Below are positions 24,502 to 30,218 of a stretch of DNA of 56,298 nt, piece by piece. This stretch comes from an uncultured Eggerthellaceae bacterium. Lineage in GTDB: Bacteria > Actinomycetota > Coriobacteriia > Coriobacteriales > Eggerthellaceae. The stretch's first letter is position 1; each line of letters begins with the position of its first letter. The stretch lies in contig CAJURZ010000006.1 of the NCBI GenBank assembly GCA_910588905.1, positions 1 through 56,298 on the forward strand, given 5' to 3'. Made by a program: the position numbers and the translations under genes. The notes under the pieces are model-generated. The model worked only from the letters and a program-made list of their open reading frames with translations. It searched no databases and was not told the origin of the DNA.

Positions 24502-25733
24502 TTGGTTGCCTCCATGCAATCGGTTGCTTTCTGGTAGATGGCCTGCTCGTCCTCATCAGGCTCGTAGCCGTCGGCCTCCATCGCGTCCATAAGGGCGATG
24601 TATCGCTCGCACGCCTTTGGGCGCGGCTTGCCGGTGCCGTCGAGGATTCCGCAGCCCGGCGCGTCGTTCATGCTCTCGAACAGCAGGACGATCTCCGAGT
24701 GCCCGACGTTGAGGCGCTTGGTGCCGGTCGCTTCGAGGAACGTCTTGACCAGCGGGGCGTGGCGGTTATCGCTCTCGGCCACGAGGCGGGAGAGGTTCGG
24801 CAGGAGGCTCTGGGCGGCCAGCTGCTCGGCGAGCCAGGCGCGGCGGTTGCCCGTGCCCTCGGCGTAGAGTTCGGCCATGGCCTCGGCCTCCGCGCGGGCG
24901 CTGTCTTCCTCCACCTGCTCAGGCGCGGGCGGCTCCTCCTCAGGGGCAGGGGCCAAGATCATGAAGAATCCGGGGATGCTGTGGCGCATGGCCACGCAGC
25001 CATCGGGGAGGTCTTCGGGGAGCTGCGCGATCTTGTTGAGGTTGCACACCATGGCCATGCCCTGCGCGTCATCCACGACGGCGATGCCGCGCGCCGCCAG
25101 TTCCGCCGCGAGGTCCGTGGCCGCGCTCTCCTTCTTGCGGCGAGCCTCGAAACGCTTGGCCACCGTCTGGTACTCGCGCTCCGAGCAGTTGGTGAGCGCC
25201 TTCACGGCCTCAGGGTCATCGGCGAACTCGCCGATCGCGATGAGGCGCATGAGACTCATATCGTCGGCGGCATCCTCCACGACCTTGGCCGCGCGGCGCA
25301 CCTTGGCGGCCTTCTCGACGGTGAGGCCCGACACCTCCGCCACGTACTCATCGGTGCCGAACATGGCCAGCTGGCGGACGAAGCGGCTCTCCTCGACGGC
25401 CTCGTACTTCTTCTTGGTGTTCGTGCGCACCACGGTCTCGATGACGGCCTGCAGGGTGCTCTCATCCTCAACGATGGCGGGGAAGGTCTTGGTGCCCAGT
25501 TCCTTCATGGCCATGATGCGGCTGTTGCCGGCCTTGATGCGGTAGATGCCGCCGTCGCGCACGAGGGTGACCATTTCGTCGGGGATGCCCTTGGAGCGCA
25601 TCGAGCGGGCGAGTTCCTGGACGTAGGCCTGGTTCTCTTTCAGCGTGTAGTCGCGGCGCGCCAGATCGTTGCCGAACTCATCGACCAGCGGGTACACGTC
25701 CTCGATGCTGACGGTTTCGATTACGGCGCTCAT
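24498..25733 (-). CDS. ParB-like N-terminal domain protein
   Basis: 411 aa. Residues ~1-100 carry the ParB/Srx fold signature (VYPLVDEFGNDLARRDY, then IKAGNSRIMAMKELG, the conserved G-x-S/N-R box). An HTH-like helix region follows (~120-190). The rest is a Glu/Ala linker and a C-terminal helical domain (LNVGHSEIVLLFESM). No centromere parS or ParA is visible, so partition is unlikely; such orphan ParB-like proteins in phages often act in DNA metabolism. The start overlaps TAA of the upstream gene (TAATG). Confident in domain, not in role. Confidence 0.75.
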   Translation of the reverse strand: MSAVIETVSIEDVYPLVDEFGNDLARRDYTLKENQAYVQELARSMRSKGIPDEMVTLVRDGGIYRIKAGNSRIMAMKELGTKTFPAIVEDESTLQAVIETVVRTNTKKKYEAVEESRFVRQLAMFGTDEYVAEVSGLTVEKAAKVRRAAKVVEDAADDMSLMRLIAIGEFADDPEAVKALTNCSEREYQTVAKRFEARRKKESAATDLAAELAARGIAVVDDAQGMAMVCNLNKIAQLPEDLPDGCVAMRHSIPGFFMILAPAPEEEPPAPEQVEEDSARAEAEAMAELYAEGTGNRRAWLAEQLAAQSLLPNLSRLVAESDNRHAPLVKTFLEATGTKRLNVGHSEIVLLFESMNDAPGCGILDGTGKPRPKACERYIALMDAMEADGYEPDEDEQAIYQKATDCMEATK

Positions 25734-26056
25734 TAGCGGTCACCCCGCACGATGAAGGCATCCACTACCTCCACGCCGTTGGCCTTGAGGAGTTCGATGA
25801 CTTCGCGGGCTGCGCTCATCACCTCGGCGGGAGGCTCTGCCTCCAAGGCGAGGAGGCCGTTGTCCAGGTACTTGGGGAACTCGGCTCCGTGCATGTCGCT
25901 GCCTTCGGGGCAGGTGAGGTACGAGAGGACGCACGCGGCACCCTCGATGAACTCAGGCTCAAGGTCGTAGTCCTCAAGCGTCCCCACGATCTCGTCGGCG
26001 AACTCGCGGGGGATGTAGCGCCCCGCACGGTTGCGCTTCATCTTCTCAAGTTTCAT
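25733..26056 (-). CDS. Small phage protein, unknown
   Basis: 107 aa from ATG 26054-26056 with AGGAG upstream; the longer frame to 26077 is not supported. Basic N-terminus (KLEKMKRNRAGRY), acidic centre (EDYDLEPEFIEGAACVLSYL), C-terminal helix plus strand (VIELLKANGVEVVDAFIV). A coupled member of the recombination operon (TAATG with the ParB-like gene). No family recognised. Confidence 0.65.
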   Translation of the reverse strand: MKLEKMKRNRAGRYIPREFADEIVGTLEDYDLEPEFIEGAACVLSYLTCPEGSDMHGAEFPKYLDNGLLALEAEPPAEVMSAAREVIELLKANGVEVVDAFIVRGDR

Positions 26057-26090
26057 TTTGTTGCTCCTAACTGGCAAAATGCCAAAAGTG

Positions 26091-26636
26091 TCATTGATTT
26101 ACTTTTTTGCTGATGCGCTCTTTGCGCTTCTGCGCCGCCTTGATCTCGCGGCGAAGGTTCCCTGCTAGGCACTCCTCGCAGGCAAGGGCATGGGCCTCAT
26201 CGGCCTTCGCCCTCTCGTAGTAGGAAAGCCCCTCAGTGTTGGGCGCCTTCGGCATCGGGTCGCGGCGCGATTCGGTCTCCGCCTCTGTCTTCTCGTAGGT
26301 GTCCCGCTCGTCAAGGGGGAGGCGCGGCAGCAGTTCCGCGATTCCTGCATGGATGTTGGCCAGCTGCTCGCGCCTGCGGCACGGCTCGCAGATGCCGTCG
26401 CGGCCTAGGTGGCCTGAGAGGCATCCGCACGAGGGGCACGGCTCAAGCTTTGGGCGGTAGTGCCTGAGGCTCACGGGAATGCCTTGCATCCTCAGCGCCT
26501 TGGCCTTCTGCTTGACCGATTCGTTCGACCTTCTGAGGTGCTGGCATATCTCCCGCCTGGGGATGCGGCCGGCGTTCTCGATCAGGTATCGCTCATCGGC
26601 GACCTTCCAGTCGTTGCGCCTTCCGCCCTTACGCAT
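26091..26636 (-). CDS. HTH and zinc-ribbon phage protein
   Basis: 181 aa. N-terminal Myb/SANT-like or HTH segment (NDWKVADERYLIENAGRIP, then RREICQHLRRSNESVKQKAKAL), a C-P-S-C-G plus C-E-P-C-R zinc ribbon at ~68-86, and a basic helical C-terminus (KAAQKRKERISKKVNQ). The start overlaps the RusA stop by 8 nt with GAGGTG upstream. The layout resembles small DNA-binding regulators in early phage operons; a specific role is unknown. Confidence 0.7.
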   Translation of the reverse strand: MRKGGRRNDWKVADERYLIENAGRIPRREICQHLRRSNESVKQKAKALRMQGIPVSLRHYRPKLEPCPSCGCLSGHLGRDGICEPCRRREQLANIHAGIAELLPRLPLDERDTYEKTEAETESRRDPMPKAPNTEGLSYYERAKADEAHALACEECLAGNLRREIKAAQKRKERISKKVNQ

Positions 26637-27132
26637 CCGGCACCTCGCAATAGGTCACCTCGATCTCAAGCCAGTCGAAGTCCCCGACGCGCGGGGCCTT
26701 GAGCGGGATGCTCGTCACGATCTGGCTGTCATCCTTGTAGGCGATGCCGTTGAGGGCATCCTCCACCAGCTTCACGATGTTGGAGGCGTCGGGCTTCATG
26801 GTGTCCTGCTCGCCCCTGCGGCGCTTCGGCCATGAGACCGGCACGTGGCGGTGGCTCACCACCGTCATCACCACGGGGCCGTCGAAGCCTGAGCGGATGA
26901 GGCCGCGAGCCGCCTTGTAGCGGTCGGCGATGCAGTCCATTGCCTTCTGGTGCTTCCGGGCGTTGTGGATGCGGGGTCGGCCGCCTCTGGTGTCCACGCG
27001 GGGGCGCATCCACGCAACCACCTCAGGGAGGTCGGCGCAGTCGCACTTGATGCGAGTGCACACCGTCTCGATCTCCTCAAGGCCGAGGTAGGCTAGGATG
27101 GGCTTGCGGGCTTGCGCCAGGTAGGGGTTCAT
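26629..27132 (-). CDS. RusA-family Holliday junction resolvase
   Basis: 167 aa from ATG 27130-27132, overlapping the upstream stop (ATGA). Core motif of RusA: K-P-D-A-S-N near residue ~113, L-x-x-D-A-L-N-G-I-A-Y-K-D-D-S-Q near ~120-135, followed by an I-x-x-E-V strand. The acidic D pair in the KDD segment is the catalytic pair. It has an extra N-terminal ~50-residue helical part relative to minimal RusA (about 120 aa). It resolves recombination junctions before packaging (family knowledge). Confidence 0.88.
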   Translation of the reverse strand: MNPYLAQARKPILAYLGLEEIETVCTRIKCDCADLPEVVAWMRPRVDTRGGRPRIHNARKHQKAMDCIADRYKAARGLIRSGFDGPVVMTVVSHRHVPVSWPKRRRGEQDTMKPDASNIVKLVEDALNGIAYKDDSQIVTSIPLKAPRVGDFDWLEIEVTYCEVPDA

Positions 27133-27566
27133 GCCGCCTCCCCTCGGTACAGGCCCACCGCGTCCTGCCAGCACTTGACCGGGAAGAACGTGTTGCGGGC
27201 GACGTTGTCGTGCCAGACGTTCTCGAAGTCGATGCCGTGGCGGTCGATTTCCGCAGAGTTCGGGAAGGTGACCGTGGCCAGTTCCGGCCTGAACATGAGC
27301 AGGTAGCGGCTGAGCACCGACCAGAGGTTGTTGTCGAAGCGGAACTCCATGCACTCGGTGATGGCCATACCCTGCTGCTGGGCGAGGATGAACAGGTCGC
27401 CGCGCCGGATGCGGGGCAGCCCGTCGGCCTTGGCCTGCTCGCAGAGGTTCACGAGCCTGAGCCACTTGCGGGGGTAGTCATCGGCTATCCAGCAGCAGGC
27501 CTCCTCGACGCGCATGAGGGGGGTGCGCTGCACCCCGTCGTACAGCTGCTTGCAGACCTCAGCCAT
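27129..27566 (-). CDS. Conserved early phage protein, unknown
   Basis: 145 aa from ATG 27564-27566 with GGAGGTGC upstream. Helical protein with two tryptophan- and cysteine-rich segments (EEACCWIADDYPRKWLRLVNL and NNLWSVLSRYLLMF). It lies between a small membrane protein (8-nt overlap) and RusA. No family recognised. Confidence 0.65.
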   Translation of the reverse strand: MAEVCKQLYDGVQRTPLMRVEEACCWIADDYPRKWLRLVNLCEQAKADGLPRIRRGDLFILAQQQGMAITECMEFRFDNNLWSVLSRYLLMFRPELATVTFPNSAEIDRHGIDFENVWHDNVARNTFFPVKCWQDAVGLYRGEAA

Positions 27567-27732
27567 GGCGCACCTCCGTGAAGAAGTGCTCGGCGGCCCC
27601 GTAGCCGACCTGGTAGGCGCATCCGTAGCCCCAGAGAACCGAGGCGACGCAGAACGCCGTGACAATCACGAGGAGAACGTCCGCGATGCGGTAAGATTTG
27701 CGGTGAGCCGCTTTCCTGCGAGTTGGCGGCAT
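27559..27732 (-). CDS. Small single-pass membrane protein
   Basis: 57 aa from ATG 27730-27732. Basic N-terminus (PPTRRKAAHRKSYR), then one hydrophobic segment of about 22 residues (VLLVIVTAFCVASVLWGYGC) and a short hydrophilic tail. No clear ribosome site, so the start is uncertain. It overlaps the end of the preceding gene by 67 nt in a different frame. Confidence 0.5.
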   Translation of the reverse strand: MPPTRRKAAHRKSYRIADVLLVIVTAFCVASVLWGYGCAYQVGYGAAEHFFTEVRHG

Positions 27733-27881
27733 CCGGAAGGGGCGGCAGGCATCAAGTCCGTGGCGGGGTTGTTCCTTCGCTCCTTCCATTCCCTGAATCG
27801 GCGCTCGTTTTCGGGGTTCTCGTAGAACCTGCCCATGTGCTGCATCAGTACGCTGCACATGGACCGCTGCGCCGGTGTCAT
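27666..27881 (-). CDS. Small phage protein, unknown
   Basis: 71 aa from ATG 27879-27881, sharing A with the upstream TGA (TGATG), GAGGCG upstream. The N-terminal ~40 residues (QRSMCSVLMQHMGRFYENP, then ERRFREWKERRNNP) look like a real helical protein; the C-terminal 30 residues lie over the start of the membrane protein gene and are low in complexity. Unknown family. Confidence 0.5.
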   Translation of the reverse strand: MTPAQRSMCSVLMQHMGRFYENPENERRFREWKERRNNPATDLMPAAPSGCRQLAGKRLTANLTASRTFSS

Positions 27882-28087
27882 CACGCCGCCTCATCTTGGA
27901 TGTCCTCGTACTCGTAGGCGGCAGGCGGCAGCTGGTAGGAGCCGTCCTCATCCTCGTCATCGTCGGCGAAGGCCTCCTCCTGGCCGTCGATCACCTCGCC
28001 GCTGCCCGTGTCCACGAACATGACGGTCTTGCCGCTCTTGATGTTGCAGCCTGTGAAGCAGGCGCGCACTTTGACGATGTTCTCCAT
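27881..28087 (-). CDS. Small acidic phage protein, unknown
   Basis: 68 aa. Short beta N-terminus (NIVKVRACFTGCN, GKTVMFVDTGSGEVIDG) and a very acidic tail (ADDDEDEDG, then YEYEDIQDEAA). Start overlaps by spacing of 2 nt with the next upstream gene. Possibly a DNA mimic or inhibitor given its charge; speculative. Confidence 0.6.
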   Translation of the reverse strand: MENIVKVRACFTGCNIKSGKTVMFVDTGSGEVIDGQEEAFADDDEDEDGSYQLPPAAYEYEDIQDEAA

Positions 28088-28089
28088 GG

Positions 28090-28302
28090 TTAGCCCTCCT
28101 CGGCCATGACGATGACGGATCCGAACTCGGCCTTGAGGTAGTAGCCGTTGTCGGTGATGGCATCCAGCACGTAGCTGGGCGCGTTCGTGATGCTCAGGCG
28201 GTTCTCGCCCGTGAGGCTTCCGATGGTGAGGCTCACCATGTCCCCCTCTTGGCGGCTCTCGCAGATGAGGCCGACCACTTCCTTGATGGCGTTGTCGTTC
28301 AT
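28090..28302 (-). CDS. Small phage protein, unknown
   Basis: 70 aa with a strong AGGAGG site 6 nt before ATG 28300-28302. Helix, then alternating strands (VSLTIGSLTGENRLSIT, YYLKAEFGSVIVMAEEG). No family recognised. Confidence 0.62.
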   Translation of the reverse strand: MNDNAIKEVVGLICESRQEGDMVSLTIGSLTGENRLSITNAPSYVLDAITDNGYYLKAEFGSVIVMAEEG

Positions 28303-28314
28303 GTTGGTCCTCCT

Positions 28315-28512
28315 CTACAGGCCCTTGATTTCCTCGATCAGCTTGGTGCCGAGGTTCGCGGCGTTCTCCTTGGCCTCTGCCTCCAAGATGGCGGCGTAGG
28401 CGGTGCCGAGTTAGGCCACGGCATACATGCCTTCGGGGTTGCTCGCGGCCTTCTCGATCGTGTTGGCCACCGCTTCCTTGACGCGGTAGGTGAGGGACTT
28501 GATCTCTTCCAT
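28315..28512 (-). pseudogene. Small phage gene with in-frame TAA
   Basis: The frame starts at ATG 28510-28512 with AAGAAAGG upstream and codes 33 residues (MEEIKSLTYRVKEAVANTIE to GMYAVA), then reaches TAA at 28411-28413. Beyond the stop it continues open for 31 codons of normal composition (LGTAYAAILEAEAKENAANL onward) to TAG 28315-28317. Read as a single base change (GAA to TAA), the intact protein would be 65 aa, mostly helical. All other genes in the operon use normal stops, so recoding is unlikely. Either a nonsense mutation or a sequencing error. Confidence 0.7.
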
Positions 28513-28531
28513 GTCTTTCCTTTCTTGATTG

Positions 28532-28753
28532 CTAGCTTGCTGCTTTCTGCTCGCGCAGATCGTCCAACGATTTGCCGAACACTTCGGCGATGGCGCAGGC
28601 CTGCGGGAAGCTGATGCCCCGCTGCCCGTAAATCCACGCCTTGAGGGTGCCGACGGGCACGCCGATGCGCTCGGCAAGTTCGTCATACGTGATGCCCGAA
28701 TCGACGCACCAGGCTCGCACGCGGCGGCCGTTGAACGTGAACTGGTCGGCCAT
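28532..28753 (-). CDS. Cro/excisionase-like HTH protein
   Basis: 73 aa with GGAGG upstream of ATG 28751-28753. Single XRE-like HTH: YDELAERIGVPVGTLKAWIYGQRG (~23-46), followed by a helix ISFPQACAIAEVFGKSLDDL. It lies in the leftward early operon, opposite the plus-strand repressor, the position of a Cro or excisionase. The exact role cannot be told from sequence. Confidence 0.75.
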   Translation of the reverse strand: MADQFTFNGRRVRAWCVDSGITYDELAERIGVPVGTLKAWIYGQRGISFPQACAIAEVFGKSLDDLREQKAAS

Positions 28754-28911
28754 ATGGTTCCTCCTTCCTGTTGCTCGCAGTGACCTGGGGGATGCAATGC
28801 CGTGGCGGGGATTGCATCTGCCAACTCAATGGGGAGGGGTGCCCCGCCTTGTTAACGTCGTGACGGGTAACCTGACGGATGAGTTTTTGGGGTCTGCTCA
28901 AGACCCGCTGC
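28754..28911. promoter_or_regulatory. Small intergenic gap with inverted repeat
   Basis: Contains GATGCAAT (28791-28798) and ATTGCATC (28811-28818), a perfect 8-bp inverted repeat with 12-nt spacer, about 40-60 bp upstream of the HTH gene start. It could be the operator of the HTH protein. No gene is seen in this gap. Confidence 0.4.
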
Positions 28912-29160
28912 CTAGCGGCTGAGGATGACGCGCGCGAGGTCTTCGTGGATGCGCTCATCGGAGACGCCGAACAGGTGGGCGATGAGTTCCTGCTGGGCGC
29001 ATGCGCACTGCGCGGCGGGTATGACCTCCATCTGCTGGTGCTTCTCGCACAGCGTGCGGTCATCCTTGAAGGACTTGTTGGCCTCGACGGCGCTGAGGAA
29101 ACGCTCCTCGGCATCTGCGGCGAACTTGATGGCCTCGCGGTATAGCTGCTCGTTCTTCAT
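28912..29160 (-). CDS. Small helical phage protein, unknown
   Basis: 82 aa with AGAGGGGGG upstream of ATG 29158-29160. Almost all helix (EQLYREAIKFAADAEERFLSAVEANK, then CACAQQELIAHLFGVSDE). Fourth gene of the early leftward operon counted from the promoter side. Unknown family. Confidence 0.62.
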   Translation of the reverse strand: MKNEQLYREAIKFAADAEERFLSAVEANKSFKDDRTLCEKHQQMEVIPAAQCACAQQELIAHLFGVSDERIHEDLARVILSR

Positions 29161-29172
29161 GGCTGCCCCCCT

Positions 29173-29631
29173 CTATTCCTGGCCCACGATGCTGAGGCGG
29201 TAGTCGTGCACCTCGTAGGTGACGCGGCAGACGGTGAAGCGGCAGTAGTCCCAAGGGTCGGCCGCGCAGTCCTCAGGCGCCACGTTGCCGCGCTTGAATC
29301 CGAACTCGGTGGCCACGTCGCGGACCCACTGGGCGGCGGCCTCGTCCATGGTTCCCACGAACACGGCCTCAAGAGCCGCCACGATCTGGAGGGCGGCTTC
29401 CAGCCCCTCGCCCGTAGCGAGGTCCTGCCCACGGTCGAATGCGTAGACCTCCTGGCCGAACTGATCGCGGACGCACAGCTTGGAGACGTTGCCGCCGTCT
29501 TGGAAGCGCGGGGTGGGGATTCCGAACTGGCTGGGGGCCTTGAAGACCTTGGCCTCGTAGGTGTAGCCCTCGTGCTCGCCGTGCACCCAATTGGAGCGGC
29601 CAGCGTCGAACTTCTTGCGGTTGATTTCCAT
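29173..29631 (-). CDS. DUF7678-like phage protein, first gene of leftward operon
   Basis: 152 aa from ATG 29629-29631 (GAAGGAAC upstream); a longer frame to 29721 would cross the promoter. Residues ~8-60 show the pattern WVHGEHEGYTYEAKVFKAPS with QFGI and GGNVSKLCVRD, which resembles the DUF7678 domain (from memory). The C-terminal half is helical with a DPWDYCRF strand. It is the first product of the leftward early promoter. Confidence 0.6.
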   Translation of the reverse strand: MEINRKKFDAGRSNWVHGEHEGYTYEAKVFKAPSQFGIPTPRFQDGGNVSKLCVRDQFGQEVYAFDRGQDLATGEGLEAALQIVAALEAVFVGTMDEAAAQWVRDVATEFGFKRGNVAPEDCAADPWDYCRFTVCRVTYEVHDYRLSIVGQE

Positions 29632-29683
29632 GGTTGTTCCTTCCTTCTTTATGTACACGCTGTGTGTCTGCTCCTCTAAAATC

Positions 29684-29691
29684 AGATACTC
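29684..29691. promoter_or_regulatory. Operator half-site
   Basis: AGATACTC, the same half-site as in the palindromic operator at 29716-29732, placed about 20-25 bp downstream of the predicted leftward start. Confidence 0.4.
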
Positions 29692-29710
29692 AACGCATCG
29701 ACTGAAAAGA

Positions 29711-29739
29711 AGAATAGACACTCAGAGTATCTATGTCAA
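29711..29739 (-). promoter_or_regulatory. Leftward early promoter
   Basis: On the minus strand: TTGACA (29739-29734), 17-nt spacer, TATTCT (29716-29711). The -35 is consensus and the -10 is close. The palindrome 29716-29732 fills nearly the whole spacer. Drives the early operon from 29631 leftward. Confidence 0.8.
29716..29732. promoter_or_regulatory. Palindromic repressor operator inside leftward promoter
   Basis: AGACACTCAGAGTATCT, a 17-bp palindrome with central A and one mismatched pair (C/A at arm position 4), covering the promoter spacer. Binding by the adjacent XRE repressor would block RNA polymerase directly. Similar half-sites are at 29684 and 29744. Confidence 0.7.
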
Positions 29740-29743
29740 CCCT

Positions 29744-29752
29744 AGAGTGTCT
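29744..29752. promoter_or_regulatory. Operator half-site near rightward promoter
   Basis: AGAGTGTCT, the reverse half-site, 5 bp upstream of the rightward -35. Likely part of the switch. Confidence 0.5.
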
Positions 29753-29757
29753 AAAAG

Positions 29758-29786
29758 TTGAAAAAAGGAGGCGGAGCGTGTACTAT
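29758..29786 (+). promoter_or_regulatory. Rightward promoter for repressor and integrase
   Basis: TTGAAA (29758-29763), 17-nt spacer, TACTAT (29781-29786) with TG one base before it, an extended -10. Reads into the repressor at 29821 and probably the integrase. Confidence 0.75.
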
Positions 29787-29820
29787 TCGGGTTGTCTGAA
29801 ATATCCCGAAAGGCGCAAAA

Positions 29821-30210
29821 ATGGAACTTAAACTGATGCAGTTGCGCAAGGCTGCGGGATACAAAAGCCGCGATGCTTTTGCCGCAGTTATCGGCGTTAA
29901 GCCACTGACCTACAAGACCTGGGAAACGGGTGAGCGCAATATGAACTTCGCGCAGGCGTGCATGGTGGCCGATGCGCTCGGCTGCTCGCTTGACGAGTTG
30001 GCAGGGCGCCCCCAGTACGCCGGCAGCTATTCCGATCGGCGGCAGGCCGTCCTGAACGATGACTACGCCCACCTCTCCGATGCGGGCAAGGATGCCGCAG
30101 CCGGTGCGGTGCGGGGAATCCGCGCTTCCGAGGGCGTGCGCCGGACTGAGGAAAAAAATGCGGGCGAAGGGGATGCGCCTGATACTGAATCCCAGGTATC
30201 GGTAGCGTAG
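29821..30210 (+). CDS. XRE-family phage repressor
   Basis: 129 aa. HTH at ~4-60: MQLRKAAGYKSRDAFAAVIG, then KPLTYKTWETGERNMNFAQA, and a helix ACMVADALGCSLDELAGRP, the standard Cro/C1-type XRE domain. The C-terminal ~65 residues are low in structure and have no S24 peptidase, so RecA-stimulated autocleavage is unlikely; induction would need another route. AAAGG ribosome site. The promoter just upstream overlaps operator half-sites, allowing self-regulation. Upstream neighbour of the integrase by 8 nt. Confidence 0.85.
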   Translation: MELKLMQLRKAAGYKSRDAFAAVIGVKPLTYKTWETGERNMNFAQACMVADALGCSLDELAGRPQYAGSYSDRRQAVLNDDYAHLSDAGKDAAAGAVRGIRASEGVRRTEEKNAGEGDAPDTESQVSVA

Positions 30211-30218
30211 GGAACCCC

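Noticed and set aside
28411..28413. TAA recoding to an amino acid
   Set aside because: All other genes of the prophage end at normal stop codons including TAA; only one gene has the internal stop.
28880..28906. GGGTCT hairpin as terminator
   Set aside because: T-rich sequence precedes the stem on the plus strand and A-rich sequence follows on the minus strand, so neither strand forms a proper terminator.
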